61,218 bases of DNA, taken from NCBI RefSeq assembly GCF_001940785.1, contig NZ_MSLS01000030.1:1-61218 (forward strand). Reading direction: 5' to 3'. Source of the DNA: Bacillus sp. MRMR6. Lineage in GTDB: Bacteria; Bacillota; Bacilli; Bacillales; Cytobacillaceae. Below the pieces are notes generated by a model. That model did no database searches. It had not been told where the DNA came from and saw only the letters and a list, made by a program, of their open reading frames with translations. Positions 30,101 through 39,282 of this stretch are shown here, in pieces (the stretch's first letter is position 1; each line of letters starts with the position of its first letter). The translations under genes were made by a program, and so were the position numbers.

Positions 30101-31685
30101 GCCCATCAGGTGCACCAATAGTACGATTAGTATGAATGGTAAGGACTGTTTCCCCTGAAATATTTGTCCCATCCTCTGTTGTGGCGATAACCTTAACTTG
30201 GCCCCAATGCTTAGCTGATAACAAACCATAGGGGCTAATTTCAGCGAGTTCTGTCGGGTTTCCATTTAGGTCAAATACACTCCAAGTAACGGATCGATCT
30301 TTGGCAAATGCAGGAATTACATTGGCTGTCATTTGAAGTTTTTCACCTTCATTGACAATGGATTTTCCATTTACCCCGCCGACTAAAACAGCACTAGCCT
30401 GTACCGTTTCATTATTTAATTGAACTGGAGTGATTTCTATCCCATTTATCCGCCTGTCATTACCACCGACCGTGAATGTCATTTTCCTATCTGTTACTTC
30501 CGCTTTCCCTGTCAACTCAGCAAAATTACCACTGCTGCTGTTCATTGTTCCTAAATCAACATCTTGAACAGATATAGTCGTTTGGTTTGAAGCAATTGCG
30601 TCTCCTGCTAAAACTTTCACATCGTAAGACCCATTTGGAAGGTCAACTTCGAAGGTATAATCTTGGCTTCCTTGAAGAAGAACAAAATCTCTCAATAAAT
30701 TATCTGAATGGCTTCTATCCCTTGATACGACAGTTTGATCCAGCCCATATCCTATTTCTGGTGAATAATGAGTGGCTTCAGTTACCCTTGCAAAACCAGT
30801 TTGAAGAGAACTAGAGCTTGTACCAAAATCAAATTTTAAATTCGGTTTATTCGTTGGCTTTAGGTTAATAATTTTTTCCCCTTTAACCTCGGAACCATCC
30901 ATTGAACTGGCTACAATCTTCACCTTACCAGGGAAGTTTGCCGTAAGCACCCCATTACTATCAATAGACGCAAGACCAGTTTCGGTTCCATCGGTTTCAT
31001 AGACATTCCAAGTGAGCCAAGGATAAGAAGCATTTTCTGGAGACAGGGTCGTCTGCATTTGCAGTGATTCTCCAACTAAAACTTCTTCTGTACCACCAGT
31101 TCCATTTACCGTAATTTGTTCAATTTTAATTGTTTCACCATTCTGCTCTAGCTGTGTAATCTCAATCACATTTATTCGGGTGTCATTCCCAGTAATGGTA
31201 AAAAGCATTTTTCCGTCTATTACCTTTATCGTACCGGTTAGTTCCTCAAACTCACCGCTTCCTGTATTGGTAGCACCTAATTCAACCGCCTCAACACTTA
31301 CGGAGGTTTTATTTGATGCAATTGCATCTCCCGCACCAACTTTTACCTGATATGTGCCGTTTGGAACGTCAGCACGAAAGGTATAATTTTTGGCAGAACT
31401 TGTATCAAGAACAAAATCTCTTAAGAGGGCATCAGAATAGGATCGGTCGCGTGAAGCAATTTTCTTATTCAGACCAAATCCACTATCAGATGTATATATG
31501 GTGGACTCAGATACGCGTGTATATCCATCAGCAACAAGGCTCGATCCAGTACCAAAATCATACTTCCATGCCAGCTGTTCAGCAAAAACACGGTTTGTTC
31601 CAGTACCAATAAACGGTAATACTGAATAACACATGACAAAAAATGTTAGTAAAATTGATAAAATTTTATTGTTTCTCTTTCTCAA
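27177..31685 (-). CDS. Secreted rhamnogalacturonan lyase (PL11), multidomain
   Basis: 1502 residues. Signal peptide (~1-35); galactose-binding-like module (~41-182); Ig-like (Big2-type) domain; second module (~285-425); second Ig-like domain; two Fn3 domains (~525-710); PL11 catalytic domain (~715-1340), very similar in layout to the neighbouring fusion protein (DIAFNLYRDGKKI, DGDGEYELILKWDP, RAGAHYTQFMVYDLDGDG); and a C-terminal beta-rich region (~1345-1502). Lacks an esterase domain. Start taken at the TTG at 31685 because GGGAGGGTG precedes it; an upstream TTG would translate that site. A cre match lies 126 bases upstream. Together the two lyases are likely paralogues made by duplication and domain shuffling. 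Confidence 0.9.
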   Translation of the reverse strand: MRKRNNKILSILLTFFVMCYSVLPFIGTGTNRVFAEQLAWKYDFGTGSSLVADGYTRVSESTIYTSDSGFGLNKKIASRDRSYSDALLRDFVLDTSSAKNYTFRADVPNGTYQVKVGAGDAIASNKTSVSVEAVELGATNTGSGEFEELTGTIKVIDGKMLFTITGNDTRINVIEITQLEQNGETIKIEQITVNGTGGTEEVLVGESLQMQTTLSPENASYPWLTWNVYETDGTETGLASIDSNGVLTANFPGKVKIVASSMDGSEVKGEKIINLKPTNKPNLKFDFGTSSSSLQTGFARVTEATHYSPEIGYGLDQTVVSRDRSHSDNLLRDFVLLQGSQDYTFEVDLPNGSYDVKVLAGDAIASNQTTISVQDVDLGTMNSSSGNFAELTGKAEVTDRKMTFTVGGNDRRINGIEITPVQLNNETVQASAVLVGGVNGKSIVNEGEKLQMTANVIPAFAKDRSVTWSVFDLNGNPTELAEISPYGLLSAKHWGQVKVIATTEDGTNISGETVLTIHTNRTIGAPDGLTLTEQNLFPESSVSLRWNKVEEAIGYNVYRKLSGEKDYQKVGNSVSTDFTDENALPGMTYSYVVTALIEGIGNTESEFSSELIVKMYVENIAVPSSPKRLKNVDATRHSIELAWESPDSAKLYYIYRSDKKDGTFVQTGESKATSFIDNDVLTDVPYYYKVKAVNEGGLSEFSDVLEVPIATYYYRQMEKLNRGLIAVKADNGIYIGWRLLGTDPKDIAFNLYRDGKKINSEPIKNSTNFLDSDGTVKSIYKIRVVADGKTLAGSESTKVKSNQYFDLPLQKPANGVTPKGDRYSYNANDASAADLDGDGEYELILKWDPENSKDNSRTGYTGNVYVDAYKMNGELLWRIDLGKNIRAGAHYTQFMVYDLDGDGKAEVAMRTSDGSVDAAGKVIGDPNADHRDTAGRIYRGPEFLTIFDGMTGKELVSTEYEPKRGSTSDWGDGTGNRSERFLAGVAYLDGERPSLIMARGYYAKSAIAAYNWRDGELTKLWKFDTSDPGNSSYRGQGNHNLSVGDVDGDGKDEIVYGAMTLDHDGSPLYNSGFGHGDAMHLGDLDPERPGLEVFSVFENGSSPYGLAMRDAATGEVIWGKKTGRDTGRGLSANIDPRYPGEQAWAIGGEWNDTNGYLFSAKGEPISNNIPPANFAIWWDGDLLRELLDHNFDGTNGVGTISKWDYENEKIINLLTADGTFSNNGTKGTPVLQADLFGDWREEAIWRLEDSSALRIYTTTVVTEHRIHTLMHDPIYRLGIAWQNVAYNQPPHTSFYLGHGMAEPPVPKILTGPRLVDKGIIHVLAHQEGEKAVVNISAEEMSLAAQSMEGNHIVVKVNGGSELNKFDVAVPSQSIKAAEGTSVKRITFSTNLGSVTIDVNELSKKISKESKKLVFTMSTVPNDTSDGNPVYDFSLMLDGKQLTDVTHSNGNVIEVEVPYNLKSGESNSNITIYYLTDQGEITEIKNARYNQQEGTATFKLKQF

Positions 31686-31810
31686 AAATCGCACCCTCCC
31701 CAATAGTACTTCAGTAATTTTCTGTTTCCCTACCCTCCCCCATTAGCCACATGGCTTAATACGGTATAGGTACTCATAAAATTCTGGTATGTATTATTCA
31801 TAGGGTATTT

Positions 31811-31825
31811 ATGAAACCGCTACCA
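31811..31825. promoter_or_regulatory. cre site (CcpA) upstream of the PL11 gene
   Basis: ATGAAACCGCTACCA matches WTGNAANCGNWNNCW at every fixed position. It overlaps the probable promoter region of the lyase gene at 27177-31685. Confidence 0.7.
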
Positions 31826-31923
31826 TTCAAACATAATAGCAGTATCAAGACATTGCTAACATATAAAAAACAGTACTCTTTGTTTAAAGTTCAGATATTT
31901 CAGTTTTTTATTTTTTTTCTGTT

Positions 31924-32724
31924 TTACTTTAAAAAGACTTGCTGACCTGCTCCTACCTTAACATGGTGACCGTTTACATCAAGCCAAACTGTGGTAGCTG
32001 TTGGATTATAAACAAAACGACTATCAGCTGCGAATTTTAGTGCTTGGAAGGCTTTCATATAATCTACAATTTCCAAATTTGTTGCGTACCAAATGTCATC
32101 TCGTCTTCCAATGTATTGACAAAAGTTTTCGATGACATTCCAATTTTGATCATTATCAAACTCATAGCTATGCCCCCACACATACATCATATACAAATAT
32201 TGTTTTTTGTGAAGTTGGACAAACTCTTCTGCTAGATTTTGTAAATTCCGATTGTGATGACAGGTTGGATTCCATTCTAATAAATCATCTGGAATTGAGA
32301 AATTACCTGTACTATGAACGGTTCTCGCGTATTCAATCCCCAGGTAAGGAAGGATCTCTTTTATTAATTGATTATACGAACCATTCGGATAGGATAACCC
32401 TCTTACTGTATACCCTACTATGTTTTCTAGGCCTTTCCGATCTTCCATTATTTCCTCGATAATTTGCTCTTTAGGAGATCGTGCAATCGTTGGATGTGTA
32501 ACCGTATGTGCTGAAACCTCATATCCTTCATAAAGCTCTGCCACTTCTTCCTGTGGAATCCGATCACCTTCTCCAAGCAGACCAGAATTAATATGAAAAG
32601 TACCTTTAATACCATATTGATTAAAAATCTCTACTAATTTTCGGTCAGCTGCCCGGCCATCGTCATAACTCATTGTTAACACCTTGTGCTTACCTTCTGG
32701 AAAAGCCAATACTACTTTTGGCAT
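31924..32724 (-). CDS. Polysaccharide deacetylase family protein (NodB fold, CE4-like)
   Basis: 266 residues, no signal peptide. NodB signatures: LTMSYDDGRAADRKLVEIF (motif 1 Asp-Asp), SAHTVTHPTIA (metal-binding HxxxH) and LSYPNGSYN. The last 45 residues (FAADSRFVYNPTATTVWLDVNGHHVKVGAGQQVFLK, cited in part) look like a small beta-domain. Acts on acetyl groups of a polysaccharide or oligosaccharide. Position beside the rhamnogalacturonan lyases suggests acetylated pectin fragments, but peptidoglycan or chitin cannot be excluded. Start at the ATG at 32724 (GGGAGTGG, spacing 6). Confidence 0.87.
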   Translation of the reverse strand: MPKVVLAFPEGKHKVLTMSYDDGRAADRKLVEIFNQYGIKGTFHINSGLLGEGDRIPQEEVAELYEGYEVSAHTVTHPTIARSPKEQIIEEIMEDRKGLENIVGYTVRGLSYPNGSYNQLIKEILPYLGIEYARTVHSTGNFSIPDDLLEWNPTCHHNRNLQNLAEEFVQLHKKQYLYMMYVWGHSYEFDNDQNWNVIENFCQYIGRRDDIWYATNLEIVDYMKAFQALKFAADSRFVYNPTATTVWLDVNGHHVKVGAGQQVFLK

Positions 32725-32978
32725 TACTACCACTCCCTGTCATTTCATTTTCTTATCTCTAACGATAAAAGAAGAACTAGTTTTCTTCAATGATACTATT
32801 TTATTTACTGAGATAGTAGAATTTTGCCAGTTTTGACTTTTTTGCCTTGTAAAGCTATCTGACAGAATGCACAATTTGTCGAGAAAAACCTTCTGTTTTC
32901 GAAATATTTCGGCAAGAATAGCTGGAATATTCTGTTATGTTAGTTTAGTAGTGATTAATACATAGAAAGGAAGATTAT

Positions 32979-35795
32979 ATGAAGAAACATGTTGCAGGTT
33001 GGCTAGCATTCTTAATGATGCTATCCATATTCACACAAACCGCCTTTCCGGCTCTAGCAAATGAAGCAGCAGAGTACGATGTGGTGAACCTTGAGGTTAG
33101 TCGAACGCTATTTTCACTTACAGAAGCTAGAACCGTTGAGGTACAAGCAGATTTGGGAGAGAATGTTGATTTAGGTCAACTAGAGTTCCTTTTTAACGGG
33201 AAGAGCATCTCTGAATTTAAAAAATGGTCTGGAGGTACAACCTATAACGGAGCTCCATTGATCACAGTTGTAAAACAACCATACGTTGAGGATGGGAAAG
33301 TTAAGGCGATTTTAGAGTTTGGACTTTTGTATAACACTATTAATCTATCCTCCAGAACAATCAGAACACAATATCAAAATTTTATCGGAAATTATGAATT
33401 AGCAATGGTCAGCCCTTCAAATGGGACAAAGGCTGAAGCGACTGTAAAACTCAATGTATATGATGAGTTTTTATTTTATGATGAAATCAAGCCAGCAATT
33501 GACCAAGTATTTAAACAAGCGGATGCTGATCCAGACAATAATCGATACCTGGAGTATCAAAGCCTTGGCAAGTCTGTAGAAGGTCGTGATTTACACTTTG
33601 TTATTTTAGCGAGGGATAAGTCAGCTATTGATAAATACTTAAATGAAACATTACCTGCAGCGTTAGATGATCCTGATAGTGTTATTAAATCAATCCAAAA
33701 CGGTGCAATCGGCGATTACCAAGTTCCAATTTGGTTAAACAATATCCATCCAGACGAGGTGGAAGGTGTGGATGCATCAGTTGACTTGTTGAAGAAATTT
33801 GCCCTTGAAGATGAAATAACATTTAATACTTCAGAAAAAGGAAGCAAAGCTGTAGAACAAGTTACTTTGAATGTTGATGAAGTTCTTGATAATGTGATTT
33901 TCCTTTACATGTTTACAAACAACCCTGATGGAAGAGTTGCAAATACTAGAGCGAATGCTAATGGGTTTGACTTAAATCGTGATAACCACTATCAAACACA
34001 AGTTGAAACACAAGCTGTTACTCAAGTAATTGCAAAATGGACACCACTATCTTTCATTGATATGCATGGTTATGTAAATGGCTTTTTAATTGAGCCAACA
34101 ACACCTCCGCATAATCCAAATTATGAGTATGACTTGCTTTACAACAATATGATTGCTGAAGCAAATGCAATGGGACAAGCTGGTATCGGCAACTCTAATC
34201 TAGATTCATACTTCATTCCAGCAGAAGATTGGGGCGATGGCTGGGATGATATGACGCCTGCTTATACGGCTACCTTTGCTATGCTTCATGGATCAATGGG
34301 ACATACAGTTGAGGTACCTGCTTTAGGTCAAGACTCTTACCGAGCCATGGTAGGCACAGGGTTAGGTGCTACCTCATTTGTTATCGAGAATAAAGATGAA
34401 TTGTATGAAAATCAGCTTGAGATTTTCAAACGTGGAGTAAACGGAGAGGATAACCGAGCTGTTGATGCATATTATATCAATGCTGCAGGGGAACCAATTG
34501 GGCGTATACGAGGAGAAAATGAAAACTTCTTCCCTCATTACTATGTCATCCCGACAAATGACAAGGAACAAAAGAACACTCTTGAAGCACATAAAATGGT
34601 AGACTATTTACTTCGTAATGGTGTAAAAGTTGAACAAACCACTAAAAATACGAATGTAAATGGAACGATGTATCCAAAAGGAACGTTTGTCATTCCTATG
34701 AACCAAGCGAAACGCGGTCTTGCAAACGCTATGCTTTATAAAGGTGACAATGTTTCTGACTGGGGAGCTATGTATGATCCGGTGGTTGTAAACTTCCCAG
34801 CATTAAGGGGCTTTGATGTAAAAGAAATCCGTGTGCCGGGTGCATTTGACAAAGTTACTGCTGAAGTTGAAACGGTAACCATTCCAACTGGCAAAATTGT
34901 CGGAAAAACACCTAAACAAGTTTTAGCAAATTCGAATAACGACACTATTAAACTAGTAAATGAGCTTCTTAAAAAAGGAGCAGTTGTCGAAAAAGCAACT
35001 GAAACAAAAGCTGGGGTCAATAGAGGAGACTTTATTGTCAGTACTAAGGACCTACAGCTATTTGGCCAAAACTATTATTTCGAAGCAACGTCACTAGGTA
35101 CCTCCAATAATGTAAAAACCGAACAATTAAGTCTACCTAAGGTTGCAGTAACTGGTTCATCGCAATTAGCATTTTCACTGAAGGAGCTAGGATTTGATAT
35201 AACCAATACAGCTAATGCCGATGTTATTGTCAGTGACAACAGCAGCTTTAGTCCATCTAGCATATCTGGTAAATCATTTATTGGGATTGGAGTTTCTACT
35301 TTAAATGCAGTTAAAAACAGCGGAGCACTTCCTGGGTATGATTTTGCCTACACGAAAAATGGTCATGAAGGACTTTTCAAAGCAGTGATTAACGATCATA
35401 TGCTAACTTCTGGGTACCAAACAGATGAACTTCTTTATACAACTCAAGGTGCATGGATTACTTCCGTACCTAAAGATGCAGTGGTGTTGGCAACTTTCAA
35501 TAATAATGAGGATTTCTATGTTTCAGGCTGGTGGCCTAGTAACGAGCGTGCAAAAGGCCAAACACTTGCCTTTACACAAAGCTTTGAGGACAGCACGATT
35601 ACCCTGTTTGCGAACGACCTTGCCTTCAGAGCACATACTCAATACAGCTATCGTCTGTTAGCAAATAGCATCTTTGCTTCTGTTGGTACCGAGGTTCAAA
35701 AGAAAGGCAAAGGAAAACTCAAAGGTAAAGAAGTAAAAGTTCAGGATAACAAAATTGAAAAATCCTTACTCGAAATTGGCAGAGACCGAGATTAA
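32979..35795 (+). CDS. Secreted M14-family zinc carboxypeptidase
   Basis: 938 residues. Signal peptide (1-28, ...FPALANEA), a beta-type N-terminal domain, then an M14 peptidase domain (~165-480). The zinc ligands are His257 and Glu260 in NNIHPDEVEG and His363 in FIDMHGYVNG, with the catalytic Glu445 in GHTVEVPALG. NNPDGR and GFDLNRD (substrate-binding Asn-Arg) are also present. The C-terminal half (~490-900) is a large unrecognised extracellular region. Ends with a Lys-rich tail (KKGKGKLKGKEVK). Single plus-strand gene among minus-strand pectin genes, with its own terminator. Substrate unknown. Confidence 0.88.
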   Translation: MKKHVAGWLAFLMMLSIFTQTAFPALANEAAEYDVVNLEVSRTLFSLTEARTVEVQADLGENVDLGQLEFLFNGKSISEFKKWSGGTTYNGAPLITVVKQPYVEDGKVKAILEFGLLYNTINLSSRTIRTQYQNFIGNYELAMVSPSNGTKAEATVKLNVYDEFLFYDEIKPAIDQVFKQADADPDNNRYLEYQSLGKSVEGRDLHFVILARDKSAIDKYLNETLPAALDDPDSVIKSIQNGAIGDYQVPIWLNNIHPDEVEGVDASVDLLKKFALEDEITFNTSEKGSKAVEQVTLNVDEVLDNVIFLYMFTNNPDGRVANTRANANGFDLNRDNHYQTQVETQAVTQVIAKWTPLSFIDMHGYVNGFLIEPTTPPHNPNYEYDLLYNNMIAEANAMGQAGIGNSNLDSYFIPAEDWGDGWDDMTPAYTATFAMLHGSMGHTVEVPALGQDSYRAMVGTGLGATSFVIENKDELYENQLEIFKRGVNGEDNRAVDAYYINAAGEPIGRIRGENENFFPHYYVIPTNDKEQKNTLEAHKMVDYLLRNGVKVEQTTKNTNVNGTMYPKGTFVIPMNQAKRGLANAMLYKGDNVSDWGAMYDPVVVNFPALRGFDVKEIRVPGAFDKVTAEVETVTIPTGKIVGKTPKQVLANSNNDTIKLVNELLKKGAVVEKATETKAGVNRGDFIVSTKDLQLFGQNYYFEATSLGTSNNVKTEQLSLPKVAVTGSSQLAFSLKELGFDITNTANADVIVSDNSSFSPSSISGKSFIGIGVSTLNAVKNSGALPGYDFAYTKNGHEGLFKAVINDHMLTSGYQTDELLYTTQGAWITSVPKDAVVLATFNNNEDFYVSGWWPSNERAKGQTLAFTQSFEDSTITLFANDLAFRAHTQYSYRLLANSIFASVGTEVQKKGKGKLKGKEVKVQDNKIEKSLLEIGRDRD

Positions 35796-35812
35796 AAATA
35801 GGATTTGATAAG

Positions 35813-35842
35813 GAGGTTCTCGGTTCTTGTGACGAGAACCTC
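35813..35842 (+). terminator. Terminator of the M14 peptidase gene
   Basis: GAGGTTCTCG/CGAGAACCTC perfect 10-bp stem followed by TTGTTTTT. Confidence 0.85.
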
Positions 35843-35861
35843 TTGTTTTTACATAAAAAAA

Positions 35862-35880
35862 GCACCTCTAAAAGAGGCAC
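35862..35880 (-). terminator. Terminator of the aldolase gene
   Basis: On the minus strand GUGCCUCU-UUU-AGAGGUGC pairs over 8 bp (two G-U pairs) and is followed by seven U, 12 bases after the stop codon. Confidence 0.8.
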
Positions 35881-35892
35881 TTTGATTACAAG

Positions 35893-36852
35893 CTATTTTG
35901 ACACAGGAGCAAGAGAAACTTCCGGTGAAGTAACTTTGTCATAAAAATTAACGAAGTTATCACGATCTGCACTATCACGGTAAGCCATAGCGACACGTGG
36001 ATGTTCATTTAGGACACCTGAAATCATGTAAGGAATGATATATCCCCACTCCCACTTTTGACGCATGTCGAGCATGTGCTTTTCAATAACTCCAAGTACA
36101 GGTTTTAGCTCATAGCTAGATTTTTGAATATAGCTGACCAAAAGCTCTGTATTACAGTTACCTGCAGCTCGTCCCATTCCATAAACAGAGGAATCTAAGA
36201 AAGTAACACCATTTCGAATGGCTGTTATGGTATTGGCAAATGCCAGCTGCATATTATTATGCGTATGAATCCCGAGCTGTTTATTGGGAATCATAGCTTG
36301 GAACTTTTTAATCAGATGTTCAATGTCTGTAGGGTCTAAGCTGCCAAAGGAATCAACAATATAGACAACGTCTACAGGACTTTCCTTTACCATTTCAAAT
36401 GCTTTAATAAGCTGTTGTTCAGGTACGCTTGATAAAGCCATAATGTTTAGAGAAGTCTCATACCCCAGGTCATGGAACATCCTGACAAGTTCTAGTCCCT
36501 TATCAACTTCGCGAATATAACAAGCGACACGAATCATATCCAAGACACTTTGCTCACGTGGTAAAATATCATTCGGATCCACACGACCGATATCTACTAA
36601 GGCAGACAACTTCGTGAACTTTTTTACTGGAATAATTTCTTTAAGGAAGTTATCGTCAAGAAATCTCCATGGATTAGGCTCAGTGGCATTCAATAGCTTA
36701 GGGGAGTTCTTATAGCCAATCTCCATATATTCAACACCTGCAGCACTAAGACTATCGTACAAGTCTTGAACGAACTCAACGCTAAAGTCCCAATTGTTTA
36801 TTAAACCTCCATCACGAATGGTGCAGTCGAGAATTTTACTACTTTGTCCCAT
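35893..36852 (-). CDS. DRE-TIM metallolyase family aldolase
   Basis: 319 residues, HMGL-like TIM barrel. The N-terminal metal/catalytic motif is ILDCTIRDGGLINNWDFS, with GIHTHNNMQLAFAN carrying the HxH metal ligands and DSSVYGMGRAAGNCNTELL. It resembles 4-hydroxy-2-oxovalerate aldolases but is a distinct subgroup often annotated only as an aldolase catalytic-domain protein. It is not the aldolase of the pra pathway, which is a separate gene at 47288-48322. Cytosolic; substrate unknown. The AGGGGG site is about 11 bases upstream of the ATG. Single gene with its own terminator. Confidence 0.82.
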   Translation of the reverse strand: MGQSSKILDCTIRDGGLINNWDFSVEFVQDLYDSLSAAGVEYMEIGYKNSPKLLNATEPNPWRFLDDNFLKEIIPVKKFTKLSALVDIGRVDPNDILPREQSVLDMIRVACYIREVDKGLELVRMFHDLGYETSLNIMALSSVPEQQLIKAFEMVKESPVDVVYIVDSFGSLDPTDIEHLIKKFQAMIPNKQLGIHTHNNMQLAFANTITAIRNGVTFLDSSVYGMGRAAGNCNTELLVSYIQKSSYELKPVLGVIEKHMLDMRQKWEWGYIIPYMISGVLNEHPRVAMAYRDSADRDNFVNFYDKVTSPEVSLAPVSK

Positions 36853-37006
36853 GATTGTTAATTCCCCCTATTTTTTATAAAGAATTTAGCACTTTTATGT
36901 AATAAACTTTCCTATTGTGTTTGTTTATATCATGTTTTATTCGAATGTGTCAATTTTTTTCGATAATTCAATATACTAAAATATATACCTGCAGTTTTAT
37001 GCATTT

Positions 37007-37201
37007 CTAGACAAAAAATCTGATATAAATTCCAAGGGCAATAAGCGATAGAGAAATGATGACCGCATAAATTAAAGTTAAATTGATTGTGTTTCTTTTC
37101 GTTGCCTCTCTATAGTTACCGTCTCCCTTTCCTGTAATTAATAATGTAGAAATAATAGATACTATTATAATAATAACTACTAAAGCATACATAATCTCCA
37201 T
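37007..37201 (-). CDS. Small two-helix membrane protein, function unknown
   Basis: 64 residues. Two hydrophobic segments (about 4-22 and 42-62) are separated by a charged, hydrophilic loop KGDGNYREATKRNT. ATG with GAGGTG five bases upstream. Similar short proteins occur in Bacillus genomes, but no function is known to me. No partner gene in an operon. Confidence 0.65.
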   Translation of the reverse strand: MEIMYALVVIIIIVSIISTLLITGKGDGNYREATKRNTINLTLIYAVIISLSLIALGIYIRFFV

Positions 37202-37329
37202 ATTTTCACCTCAGAGACATCTGAATATTATGTAATTATACCAAAAACAGGAAAGAATTTGAAGTTAAAAGACTTGCCTATTTCTTCTTAAAAATATCCT
37301 GCATTTATAAGAAAGGCTATGTTTAACTA

Positions 37330-37535
37330 GGCTGTTGATTTACGCTACAGGCGCTATGCTTTCCGCGGGCTCACCCGTGAGCCTATTACAGCTTCGCACC
37401 TGTGGGGTCTCACTCAGCTCGTACATCCGCAGGACAAGGAAGGCTACGGTAGCGAAACATCGCACGAAGAAAATGTGATTTTCATTTTCGAGGAGTCAAG
37501 CGCCTCTAAAATCAACAGTATCCATTAACACAGCC
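37330..37535. repeat. GC-rich intergenic repeat, copy 1
   Basis: 206 bases bounded by GGCTGT...ACACAGCC, with inner TGTTGATTT/AAAATCAACA complementary arms. The core contains CTTTCCGCGGGC, GGGGTCTC, CCGCAGGA and CGCACGAAGAAAATG...CATTTTCGAGGAGTC, shared with copies 2 and 3. No open frame. Looks like a small non-autonomous mobile or structured RNA-type repeat typical of Bacillus intergenic DNA. Confidence 0.75.
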
Positions 37536-37540
37536 ATATG

Positions 37541-37570
37541 AAAAAGGAAGCTCCTGGGAGTTTCCTTTTT
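37541..37570. terminator. Terminator of the 83-residue ORF
   Basis: AAAAAGGAAGCTC/GAGTTTCCTTTTT stem with a 4-base loop, with A and T tracts on both sides so it can work in both directions. It begins at the stop codon of the gene at 37570-37821. Confidence 0.75.
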
Positions 37571-37821
37571 CATTCAAGCACCAAAAAGTATTGAATTAGA
37601 TTTGGAGGAATTGGGGTTATAGCATGGATGCGATATCCAATACTAAGTAACTGTGATAACGTTTCTGCACAATTTTGTTTTGGAGGTTCAATCGGTGCGT
37701 GGAAACTTTGATATAAGTATTGAAACTGATTATCAACTGTACAGTGAAGTAAGACAACATGTCTCCCAGTCCATGCTTGGCCAATCATCGGTTTTGGTTC
37801 ATTTACAAGCCTATTTCTCAA
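37570..37821 (-). CDS. Hypothetical 83-residue protein
   Basis: Not recognised. It starts with TTG after a GAGGGTG site (spacing 7) and ends on a strong terminator, which argues for a real gene. The protein is soluble, with the pattern GRHVVLLHCTVDNQFQYLYQSF, then PKQNCAETLSQLLSIGYRIHAITPIPPNLIQYFLVLE in pieces; the second half resembles an alpha/beta unit. Lies immediately downstream of the KinB-like kinase gene (83 bases) and could be co-transcribed with it. Confidence 0.5.
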   Translation of the reverse strand: MRNRLVNEPKPMIGQAWTGRHVVLLHCTVDNQFQYLYQSFHAPIEPPKQNCAETLSQLLSIGYRIHAITPIPPNLIQYFLVLE

Positions 37822-37904
37822 GTTGATACACCCTCACAATTTGATACTTTAGAATATGTAGGAAGGCTCGTCGATTGTTCTGACAAAATGACTTTTAACA
37901 TTAA

Positions 37905-39185
37905 TCAGCTCTTTGTAGGGATCGAAATAATAAAAGTCGTTCCCTTCCCCTTTTCGCTCACTACTTTGATTTTTCCATTGATTTTATTAACTGTGCTATA
38001 GACCATAAGCATGCCAAGACCAGTTCCTTCATTTTTTGTAGAATAGTATGGTTTTCCCAGTTGTAAAACTTCCTCCTTTGTCATTCCAATTCCTGTATCT
38101 TTAATTTTTATTTGAATGGCTTTCTTCTGTTCTGAAACATCTATAAATAGTGTTCCGCCCTTTTCTTTCATTGCTTCAATAGCATTTTTATATAAATTTA
38201 TTAAGCATTGTTGTATTTGATTTTTATCATACCTTATATTTAATGTGTTATGAAAATGAAATTGAACGTCAACTTGATGCATGTTTGCATAGGGTGTAAT
38301 CATATTCTTTACATACTCTGTTTCAGCTTTAAGGTTGGAATAAATCATATTTTCGGATTGTGGCTTAGCATAAGCTAAGAAATCACTAACAATCTTTTCA
38401 GCCCGTTTTAACTCTAATAGTGAATACTCAATATACTTTTTATCCTCCTGGGAAAGAGCCTTTGATTCATTTAACAGTTGGAGAAACCCGCTTGTAACTG
38501 TTAGCGGATTCCTGATTTCATGAGAAACACTAGCTGACAAATCACTCATTATATTAAATCGCTCTGACTGTAATAACGACTCGCGTGTCTTGCTATTAGT
38601 AATGATTTGCTCTATTAATATGGTTATAATAGCCATTACCACAGCGTGAGTAGTCAGAGCATTAATTGCTAAAATCCAAAATTCAGTATTCAATACAGGA
38701 AAAAAAGTAGCTAGAACGGATAAATAGAGAATCATCGTTATAATAGAAGCGGTTACTGCACTCCAGATCCGAATCCTAGAACTTTGTTTTATAAACTTCT
38801 TGCTTACTAACAAAACTAATATGAAAACAACGGTAGAAAAAATAAAAGAGTGAAAGGTACCTTCCCCTCCAATCATGTAACGATAAATATTTAACACAAT
38901 ATATAACGGGAATGTGTACCTAAATCCTCCATAAAGGGCAACAACAAGGAAGGGAATATACCGTAAATCAAAAATAAACCCGATTTGCAGTTTTATCGGA
39001 AATGCCATACACAGAACCATTGAAAGAGAAGATAAGAGGACAAGTATGTAGCGGTTATAAGTATGGAATTTGTTTTCAAAAAAGATCAGGAAAATTAGAA
39101 CAGGTAAAAGTAAGAAAAGAAAATTCAATAGTAATGATTCTAGCAAATTAAAAATCCCCTTGTTATACAGTAATCGTTCGAACAT
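37905..39185 (-). CDS. KinB-like membrane sensor histidine kinase
   Basis: 426 residues, close to B. subtilis KinB (428). Six membrane segments of the 5TMR-LYT type fill the first ~200 residues. The dimerisation/phosphorylation motif is SHEIRNPLTVTSGFLQLL (His near 226), and the HATPase_c domain has NLYKNAIEAM (N box), DTGIGM, and GTGLGM (G boxes). No response regulator is adjacent, typical of phosphorelay kinases such as KinA-E feeding Spo0F. A sporulation input role is inferred, not shown. The ribosome site before the ATG is weak. Confidence 0.85.
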   Translation of the reverse strand: MFERLLYNKGIFNLLESLLLNFLFLLLPVLIFLIFFENKFHTYNRYILVLLSSLSMVLCMAFPIKLQIGFIFDLRYIPFLVVALYGGFRYTFPLYIVLNIYRYMIGGEGTFHSFIFSTVVFILVLLVSKKFIKQSSRIRIWSAVTASIITMILYLSVLATFFPVLNTEFWILAINALTTHAVVMAIITILIEQIITNSKTRESLLQSERFNIMSDLSASVSHEIRNPLTVTSGFLQLLNESKALSQEDKKYIEYSLLELKRAEKIVSDFLAYAKPQSENMIYSNLKAETEYVKNMITPYANMHQVDVQFHFHNTLNIRYDKNQIQQCLINLYKNAIEAMKEKGGTLFIDVSEQKKAIQIKIKDTGIGMTKEEVLQLGKPYYSTKNEGTGLGMLMVYSTVNKINGKIKVVSEKGKGTTFIISIPTKS

Positions 39186-39282
39186 TATTTTACACTATCG
39201 ATGTTGTATTTACCAAGAAAGGGGGACTTTCCGTGGGGGATAAGTCCCTTTGTCGGCTCTAGTTGTTTTTCTATACTATTAA

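Noticed and set aside
36853..37006. Possible riboswitch or attenuator between the aldolase gene and the small membrane-protein gene
   Set aside because: No conserved riboswitch core or alternative hairpins could be recognised by eye.
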